Part shown: piece after piece, positions 6,200-11,412 of the stretch | Layout of the letters: each line of letters begins with the position of its first letter | Numbering within the stretch: position 1 is the first letter of the stretch | NCBI GenBank assembly: GCA_964568355.1 | Contig: CAZMRK010000075.1 | Span: 1 to 11,412, forward strand | Length of the DNA stretch: 11,412 nt | Direction of reading: 5' to 3' | DNA from: JAJPJX01 sp964568355 | Lineage (GTDB): Bacteria > Acidobacteriota > Terriglobia > Bryobacterales > Bryobacteraceae | Notes under the pieces: model-generated | The model's database searches: none | What the model was told of the DNA's origin: nothing | What the model saw: the letters and a program-made list of their open reading frames with translations, nothing else | Position numbers and translations under genes: made by a program

Positions 6200-8134
6200 T
6201 CAATTCCGCGCCGTCCCCAGGAACCCGTCCCCATAGAACACCGGCCGGTAGCCTCTTCGCGTCACCCATTCGACGGCGCGTTCCACGCGTTCGCGGTAAT
6301 CCGGCTCATAGGCGCGATAGTCCGGATAAAAATACTGCTCGTGGATCATGAGTTCGATCACTTCGGCCTGATGTGGGTCTGCGGCGATCTGCTCCAGGCG
6401 CTGGATGATCTGGGCCGGAGAGAAGAGGTTTAACACGATATCGTGCCTCACGAACCAAAGGTCTTCCCGCGTGTCCTTCCAGTAGTCCCTGCCGCCCAGG
6501 TAGCGCCACTGGGCATATGGCAGGTAATAAGCCACAATGGGCATTTCCTCGTGCTCTTCGAAATATCCGACCAGGCAGCGTACCCCCTCCGCCCGCAGAG
6601 CTTTCGCGGCGTCCCGTTGCAGAGCGCCCCAGTGCACCGTGGTGACCGGGCTCTGCAACTCGGGACCGGCAAAACGTGCAATCTCGCGAGTGACCAGGCG
6701 ATAGTCCTGCCGCACCCGTTCGGCCGAAGCATGCAGGTAAGGCCGGTCCGGATCATTCGCCCGCGCATGGAACGTGAGCCGGATCCACGACGCGTTGGCC
6801 TGCCACTCTCGCCGGAATTTCTCGGGCATTTGCGACAGACGGAACCCGGGAGTCTCGTAGTAGATATTGAAATGCACTTTGCTGCCGTACTTCCGGTGCA
6901 CCTCGCGCCAGAAAGCCAGGTAGGCGTTGTCAAAGATCGATCCGTAGGTGCCGGCATGTTCGGCGATATCCTTCAGGAACAGAATATTGTCGTCGGTCGA
7001 GATCCGGTAGCGCGGGAACGAGTCGCGATCCCAGAAAAGCGTAATCTCCCGGTGGAGGCCGCCGGGCGCCTCCACGCGCACCCGCGTTTCACGCTCTCTC
7101 AACAGCATGGATGTTTCAAATGTTCCTCCTCGCACCGGAACCTCTTTGCCATCCACCAGCACCGGACCGGTCCCGCGAAACGTCCCCTTCACCGCGATCC
7201 GCAGACCTTCCGGCGTGTTTTCCCCGTCGTGCCGGTTGAGCACTGCTCCGTCCACAGGTTCCACGATCCGCAGCGGCGCATCGTCTTCCCAGGGCAACCG
7301 CTGCGAACGGTGCGGCACACGCAGCTTGTAGAGAACACCCGTGTCTGCCGTCACGTAGAGAGTGCGCAGCCCGGGACCGCCAAGAGCTACATCGGTTGCG
7401 CGTCCGCCCGGAAGCGGATAGCTGTTTCGCTGCCTGCCATCCGGGCCGAACATGCGAACCTCCCGCGAGCAGGCGATATAAAAATTTCCCTTTTCATCCA
7501 GGGCCAGGCCGCCCGTTTGCACGTCGTCCGCAACCTCTGCGAACACCTTGCGGTGCTGCCCATCGGCTCCGAAGCGCCAGATTTTGCGGTCCCGGCCGGC
7601 GGCGAACAGATGCCCGGTGGCGGCTGAAAAGACCAGCCCGGTCGCTCCCCGGAAATTGGAAGCAAAGATAGCCGAACGGCCGCGCGCATCCACGCGGCAG
7701 ATCTGGGAGGTCTGCGCGTCGCTCACAAAAAGGCTGCCGTCCGGCGCCATCGCAAGCCGCGTTGGCGCGGAGAACGGAGTTGCCCCGCACCGCTCTGCCC
7801 ATACCGCGATCTCTCCGGCGGACGAGATTTTCAGGACCGCCTTCCGCCCCGGATCCGCTACAAACAGATCGCCCGAGGGGCTGAAGGCCAACCCCGCCGG
7901 TCGCCCGCCGGTGTCCGCCAGAAGTTCCGCCTGGCGATGTCCAACCAGATGGACGATACGCCCTCCCGTCGAGACGAAGGGGGAGGACTGCGGGTCGGAA
8001 ATCACTCCCTCCGGAGAAGAAAGACCGTCCAGCTCAACCGCGGCGCGGCCTTCCGGGATCGCGGGTCCGCCCCGCGATACACTCACCACAAGAGCGATCG
8101 CCGCGATGGCGAATAGCCCTTTGCACGTTCGCAT
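6200..8134 (-). CDS. Exported fusion: SMP-30/NHL-like beta-propeller, Ig-like linker and polysaccharide-deacetylase-like domain
   Basis: A 644-residue protein with three regions. Residues 1-22 are a signal peptide. About 30-275 contains repeated propeller blades of the SMP-30/gluconolactonase/NHL style (GLAFSPSGDLFVADPGRKAV, LAMAPDGSLFVSDAQTSQI, LALDEKGNFYIACSREVRMF). About 287-368 is a beta-sandwich (IVEPVDGAVLN, VKGTFRGTGPVLVDGKEVPV, GGTFETSMLL) like the Ig-like linkers of secreted glycosidases. About 372-644 resembles a deacetylase-type barrel: STDDN (Asp381-Asp382), HFNIYYE, SWIRLTFHA (His456) with RPYLH (His468) 12 residues on, TTVHWG (His501), and ELMIHEQYF (His598). The Asp-Asp pair plus later histidines would fit a NodB-like metal site, but this assignment is inferred from pattern and not a firm family match. 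The ATG at 8134 is chosen for the signal peptide; its ribosome-binding site is weak. It probably binds or deacetylates a glycan outside the cytoplasm together with GH109 and GH20. Confidence 0.75.
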   Translation of the reverse strand: MRTCKGLFAIAAIALVVSVSRGGPAIPEGRAAVELDGLSSPEGVISDPQSSPFVSTGGRIVHLVGHRQAELLADTGGRPAGLAFSPSGDLFVADPGRKAVLKISSAGEIAVWAERCGATPFSAPTRLAMAPDGSLFVSDAQTSQICRVDARGRSAIFASNFRGATGLVFSAATGHLFAAGRDRKIWRFGADGQHRKVFAEVADDVQTGGLALDEKGNFYIACSREVRMFGPDGRQRNSYPLPGGRATDVALGGPGLRTLYVTADTGVLYKLRVPHRSQRLPWEDDAPLRIVEPVDGAVLNRHDGENTPEGLRIAVKGTFRGTGPVLVDGKEVPVRGGTFETSMLLRERETRVRVEAPGGLHREITLFWDRDSFPRYRISTDDNILFLKDIAEHAGTYGSIFDNAYLAFWREVHRKYGSKVHFNIYYETPGFRLSQMPEKFRREWQANASWIRLTFHARANDPDRPYLHASAERVRQDYRLVTREIARFAGPELQSPVTTVHWGALQRDAAKALRAEGVRCLVGYFEEHEEMPIVAYYLPYAQWRYLGGRDYWKDTREDLWFVRHDIVLNLFSPAQIIQRLEQIAADPHQAEVIELMIHEQYFYPDYRAYEPDYRERVERAVEWVTRRGYRPVFYGDGFLGTARN

Positions 8135-8254
8135 GAAACTTCGCTGAATACTCCAGCCCCTACTCTACCGCCGGTTGTCACACGCAGAAATCGCCTCCCG
8201 GATCCGACGATTGCGCTACAGACAGTACGAATAACGCCCGTGACACGCCGTGGC

Positions 8255-8291
8255 GCACACTTTTAGTGTGCTGCTTCGACGATCTCGTCGA
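8255..8291 (-). terminator. Two consecutive hairpins downstream of the dehydrogenase gene
   Basis: Reading the minus strand just after the dehydrogenase stop (8303), a 7-bp perfect inverted repeat TCGACGA/TCGTCGA with a 2-nt centre (8276-8291) is followed by a 6-bp perfect repeat GCACAC/GTGTGC with a 5-nt loop (8255-8271). No T-tract follows on the minus strand, so a classic intrinsic terminator is not demonstrated; attenuation, an mRNA end-stabiliser or a protein-binding site are alternatives. They lie in the only large gap (168 nt) of the five-gene run. Confidence 0.35.
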
Positions 8292-8302
8292 CGTTTTGCT
8301 AA

Positions 8303-9277
8303 TTACAGCTTCACGCGCTGTTCGTACTTTTCCACCAGCTTGCGGATGTCGTAGGTGAAGTCCACCCATGCCTTCTGCCAGGCGTGAGCCGTCTTCCGGC
8401 TATAAGGATAGAAACCTTTGACGTTGGAAATTCCCTGGGCTCCGCTTTTGACGACCTGCCGCATCAGCTTGGGTACGGTTTTCTGCTCAGATAGCTCCGG
8501 CAGCAATCCTTCCATCACCGCCGCATAGGCCGGAATGCCGGTAAGGTCCATCCAACGGAACGGACCCGCCAGCGTAGCCCACCAGCCGATATCATTCCGG
8601 AATGAGCGATCCACCGTCGCGACGTCCGCCACTCCCGACTCCACCAGGTAGAAGGCCTCGCGCAGCATGGCGTACATCATGCGGTTGGAGAGGAAGCCGC
8701 GAATATCGAAGTGCAGCACGGTAGGTTCTTTGCCGCAGCGCTTGCCGATCTCTTCGGTGAACCGGATGGTGCGCTGCGAAGTCTTGTCGCTGGGGATGAT
8801 CTCCAGGTAACGCATGATCTCCGCGGGCTCTCCCCAGTGCATGCCGATGAACCGTTCCGGGTGCGCGGCCTTCGCTTGCAGCAGCGTGATCGGGAAGCTC
8901 GAGCTGTTGGTGGCGATCACCATTTCCGGCGAAGCCGCCGCTTCCAGTTCCCGGAAGATGCTGCGCTTCAGCGCCAGATCCTCCGCTACCGATTCGATGA
9001 CCAGAGAACATTGGCCCAGTTCTGCCAGAGACTTCACCAGCACAAAGCGTTCACGCCAGCCTTTCAGACGTGCCTTCGGCATGATTTTCTTACGCACCAG
9101 CTCATCGAGGGCTTTCTCGACATGCGCCACACTCTGCCGGGCACGGCTGGCCGTCCGGTTGTATCCCACCACTTCGAAACCGTGGGCCAGGAGGCACGTA
9201 GCAATGCCTCGACCCATCAATCCCAGGCCCACCAGGCCGATGCGATCCACTGCTTTTCTGCTTTTCGACTTGGTCAT
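8303..9277 (-). CDS. 3-hydroxyacyl-CoA dehydrogenase family NAD-dependent dehydrogenase, variant active-site motif
   Basis: A 324-residue cytoplasmic protein with no signal peptide. Residues 11-190 are the NAD-binding domain (IGLVGLGLMGRGIA, Gly17/19/22, then VIESVAEDLALKRSIF). The catalytic set of 3-hydroxyacyl-CoA dehydrogenases is present with the usual spacing: Ser126 (TNSSS), His147, Glu159 (YLEII) and Asn198 (FLSNRM). The substrate-side motif usually written HFFNP is HWGEP here, so the Asn is Glu150. Residues 195-310 are the helical C-terminal domain. The family includes fatty-acid beta-oxidation enzymes and also sugar-acid dehydrogenases such as L-gulonate 3-dehydrogenase. The neighbours are glycosidases and no other beta-oxidation gene is in view, so a carbohydrate substrate is plausible but unproven. 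The start is secure: GAGGAG lies 5 nt before the ATG, inside the 16-nt gap after the GH20 stop, which indicates co-transcription with GH20. Confidence 0.85.
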   Translation of the reverse strand: MTKSKSRKAVDRIGLVGLGLMGRGIATCLLAHGFEVVGYNRTASRARQSVAHVEKALDELVRKKIMPKARLKGWRERFVLVKSLAELGQCSLVIESVAEDLALKRSIFRELEAAASPEMVIATNSSSFPITLLQAKAAHPERFIGMHWGEPAEIMRYLEIIPSDKTSQRTIRFTEEIGKRCGKEPTVLHFDIRGFLSNRMMYAMLREAFYLVESGVADVATVDRSFRNDIGWWATLAGPFRWMDLTGIPAYAAVMEGLLPELSEQKTVPKLMRQVVKSGAQGISNVKGFYPYSRKTAHAWQKAWVDFTYDIRKLVEKYEQRVKL

Positions 9278-9282
9278 CCGGT

Positions 9283-9288
9283 CTCCTC
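9283..9288 (-). promoter_or_regulatory. Ribosome-binding site of the dehydrogenase gene
   Basis: GAGGAG on the minus strand with a 5-nt spacer before the ATG at 9277. It is the strongest Shine-Dalgarno in the window and fixes the start. Confidence 0.8.
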
Positions 9289-9293
9289 AGTTC

Positions 9294-11348
9294 TTAGTGC
9301 TTCGGCCGCAGGACGTCGATCGAAGGGAACGGGTCGCCCTTCTTGTAGCTCCGCACGATCTGCGGAATCCGGGTTTGCATGGCGCGCCAATATTCGCATT
9401 CCGCGTCCCAGCGAGCCAGCGCCGTCCCCAGCCGGTACGAGGTGCTCTCTTCGAGCCATGCCTGGCGATACTGCTCGCGCAAGCCCGAGATGGCGTCCAT
9501 CAGGTCCGCCAGCATTCCGTGGTCCTGCGCCGCGATCTGGCTGTTGAGATAGAAGCTCGCCAATTCCGGATCGGGGTTTGCCTTCAGCTTCCGGAAGTAT
9601 CCTGCCCACTCGATCGCATAGAGATTTTTCATGCCCAGGTAATCGAAGGTCCTGGCCGCGAGCAAAAGGCTCCGTAGGGTATCCGGAGCGCCTTTCCGGC
9701 GCAGCGCCCTCTGCAACCGCTCATCGGCGCTCTCCGCCAGTAAACGCGCTTTGCGCAAATCCGCTTCATGGCTTTGCAGCCGCGCCAGCATAGCCGGCTC
9801 GAGGGGATCCGCCCACAGGCGGTGGATGGTGGAACCGCCCAGCGCTTTGGAGTAAATCTCCTGCGCGCTGGACAGTTCTTCGAGCGCCGGCGCCACCTCC
9901 GCTGCCACCGCCGCCGGATAGTTTTGCAGGCAGTAGTCCCGGAAGAAGGTGGCGCCGGTAACCGGAGCCGACTGCCAGCCCGCTACGGCACCCAAGGCCA
10001 GCCCCGGCCGCGAAAGGCGATAGATCGTCTGCGCGCTATCGGCCCAGCCGGTGTTGAGGATTCCCAGCGTGCGATATTTCTTCCCGGTCGCCAGCAAGCC
10101 GTTGATGTTGGCCAAGGTCCGGTGATAGTCGGGGAAGACTTCGTTCCAGTTCCATACTCCCGGCGCCACCACGGTGGGGACGTTCATCTTCGCCAGCGGC
10201 TCAACGTAGGGCTCGTAGTCGGTGCGGTCGTTGTACACCCAAGGCACCGCGATGGACCCTTTCGGCAACTGGCCGATGAGTTCGGGATGCTTGGAGAAGA
10301 TGCGCGCGCCGCTCAGCATGTCCGCCCAGAACAGCAGGCGTTTCTGATACTTCTGGGCCTGTCCGGCAACATGCCGTAGCGTCTCGATGTACTTTTGAAA
10401 TGGATCCGAGCCTGGCTCGGCTCCGATCTTACCGAGCGCCCACGGCTCATCGAAACCCACATGGTACCAGGGGCTGGGAAACAGTTTCGTGGTCTGCTCC
10501 ACCAGGTCGTCCAGAACTGTCAGAATCTGCGGATTGCGTGGATCGAACTCGCCGCCGTAGCGGGGCAGCGCCAGGCCGGCGAACTTCTCTACGCGAAACA
10601 GATCGTGCAAATGGCCGTATAGCTCCAGGCAGGGGACCACGTCGACGTGACGCCGGCGGGCATACTCGATCACATGCCGGACTTCGTCCTGTGTATAGCG
10701 GCCGCCGGCAGTTACGAGCGAATAGCCCTCCAGTTCGATGCTGGCCTCGGAGTAGAAATAGTACTGGTTGGCCTTGTAGCGCGCCAGCAGGTCGATCTGC
10801 TGTTCGATTTCTTTCACGCGCAGCAGTTGTCCATGGCTCAGGTCCATCATAAAGCCGCGATAGGCGAGCGCCGGCCAGTCGCGGATCTCGGCCGCCGGCA
10901 ACAGGGCCTGGCTCCCGGCGCCCTCAACCATTTGGAGCATCGTCTGGACTCCGTAATACAGACCGGCCGACGAGCGCGCCCGAATCCGGGCGCCCTGTGG
11001 AGTTACGGTAAGCGAATAGCTTTCCCGTGAATCAGGACCGGCCTTTTCGTCTACCGCGGGCAGCGCCGCCACATCACCGGTGCGCTCCAGGATGATGCTG
11101 GGCCCGGCCGATCCGGATTCGCGGATGGGAACACCGGTCTGTCCCGACGCCGAAAGCCCGGCGGACAACTGCTCCGCCGCAAAACGATCCTCCGCGCTCG
11201 GAGGCGAGGCGAAGCGAATCGAGAGACCATCGATCGCCAGCGTACCGCCGGCGTAATGGATTTCTTGCGGCCCCGGAAGCAGGGGGCTATGCCCGGCTGC
11301 CCAGCCCGGCAGCAGAGCGAAAGCCAGCAGACACACAAGCTGTCGCAT
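9294..11348 (-). CDS. Secreted GH20-family beta-N-acetylhexosaminidase, divergent
   Basis: A 684-residue exported glycosidase. Residues 1-18 are a signal peptide (hydrophobic 4-14, cleavage near WAAG). About 22-155 is the GH20b-type N-terminal domain (PLLPGPQEIHY, RESYSLTVTPQGARIRARSSAGLYYGVQTM, with the typical lead into the barrel). The barrel starts at YRGFMMDLS (163-171). ELYGH (242-246) matches the usual D-x-P-G-H region, and HVGFDE (296-301) carries the catalytic Asp300-Glu301 pair that serves substrate-assisted cleavage in this family. LFWADML (339-345) and VWNWNEVF (398-405) match later barrel strands. About 490-684 is a mostly helical, charged tail. The Arg of the usual DxxRH motif is His172 and the usual HxHxxDD strand is replaced by YYFYSEAS, so substrate recognition may differ; it seems nearer the GcnA-like branch than chitobiases (tentative). 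The frame stays open to the window edge but no other start codon is in frame, and the ATG at 11348 gives the signal peptide; no ribosome-binding site is visible. It heads the visible minus-strand run. Confidence 0.87.
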   Translation of the reverse strand: MRQLVCLLAFALLPGWAAGHSPLLPGPQEIHYAGGTLAIDGLSIRFASPPSAEDRFAAEQLSAGLSASGQTGVPIRESGSAGPSIILERTGDVAALPAVDEKAGPDSRESYSLTVTPQGARIRARSSAGLYYGVQTMLQMVEGAGSQALLPAAEIRDWPALAYRGFMMDLSHGQLLRVKEIEQQIDLLARYKANQYYFYSEASIELEGYSLVTAGGRYTQDEVRHVIEYARRRHVDVVPCLELYGHLHDLFRVEKFAGLALPRYGGEFDPRNPQILTVLDDLVEQTTKLFPSPWYHVGFDEPWALGKIGAEPGSDPFQKYIETLRHVAGQAQKYQKRLLFWADMLSGARIFSKHPELIGQLPKGSIAVPWVYNDRTDYEPYVEPLAKMNVPTVVAPGVWNWNEVFPDYHRTLANINGLLATGKKYRTLGILNTGWADSAQTIYRLSRPGLALGAVAGWQSAPVTGATFFRDYCLQNYPAAVAAEVAPALEELSSAQEIYSKALGGSTIHRLWADPLEPAMLARLQSHEADLRKARLLAESADERLQRALRRKGAPDTLRSLLLAARTFDYLGMKNLYAIEWAGYFRKLKANPDPELASFYLNSQIAAQDHGMLADLMDAISGLREQYRQAWLEESTSYRLGTALARWDAECEYWRAMQTRIPQIVRSYKKGDPFPSIDVLRPKH

Positions 11349-11412
11349 AAGAGAACAAGGAAGTCGACCTAGCGAACGTTGCGAGGTTGATCGGACCGGA
11401 ACGGGCTGGCCG

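Noticed and set aside
6443..7627. A 394-codon plus-strand open frame opposite the propeller/deacetylase-like gene
   Set aside because: Same reason: antisense to a well-supported gene, with Pro/Arg/His-rich translation and no domain.
8162..8190. Weak promoter-like pair TTTCTG, 17 nt, TAGAGT before the propeller/deacetylase-like gene
   Set aside because: Spacing is right but only two of six -35 bases and four of six -10 bases match consensus, so it is not distinguishable from background.
8711..9677. Two long plus-strand frames (278 and 287 codons) across the dehydrogenase and GH20 3' end
   Set aside because: They overlap each other and two real genes on the opposite strand, and neither resembles any family.
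11369..11412. Possible last 14 codons of a gene upstream of GH20, ending in TAG at 11371-11369
   Set aside because: One minus-strand frame is open from the window edge to this stop 20 nt before the GH20 ATG, which would fit an operon, but 14 codons are too few to distinguish a gene end from chance.

Overview
The window looks like chromosomal DNA from an Acidobacteriota bacterium, most likely near the Solibacter/Bryobacter branch. Three things support this. The subtilase ends in a domain I recognise as the 'Solibacter uncharacterized C-terminal domain' family (TIGR03437). The left edge carries the N-terminus of an Oar-like TonB-dependent receptor with a carboxypeptidase-regulatory-like domain, a family greatly expanded in these bacteria. 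A small exported protein has wording typical of a conserved acidobacterial family of unknown function. The DNA is GC-rich throughout, all genes use similar codons, and I see no mobile element, tRNA, rRNA or CRISPR.

Layout: (1) positions 1-569, minus strand, TonB-dependent receptor cut by the window edge. (2) 570-836, a divergent control region with a good sigma70-type promoter for the receptor and a near-perfect 25-bp dyad. (3) 837-4073, plus strand, a large secreted subtilisin-like protease with a PA insertion and an Ig-like/TIGR03437 tail. (4) 4090-11348, minus strand, five co-directional genes in transcription order: divergent GH20 hexosaminidase, 3-hydroxyacyl-CoA-dehydrogenase-family protein, a three-part fusion (SMP-30-like propeller, Ig-like linker, polysaccharide-deacetylase-like barrel), a Tat-exported GH109-type Gfo/Idh/MocA protein, and the small conserved envelope protein, which converges on the protease with a 16-nt gap.

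The minus-strand cluster reads as a small locus for breaking down an amino-sugar-containing glycan. GH20 and GH109 would remove beta- and alpha-linked N-acetylhexosamines, the fusion protein may deacetylate or bind the glycan, and the dehydrogenase may act on a released sugar derivative instead of on an acyl-CoA. This joint role is inference from neighbourhood and family. The 168-nt gap with two hairpins before the fusion gene suggests the cluster may be two transcription units (GH20-dehydrogenase, then fusion-GH109-envelope protein). The most unusual genes are the propeller/deacetylase-like fusion, the GH20 lacking several usual substrate-binding residues, and the dehydrogenase with an altered active-site motif.
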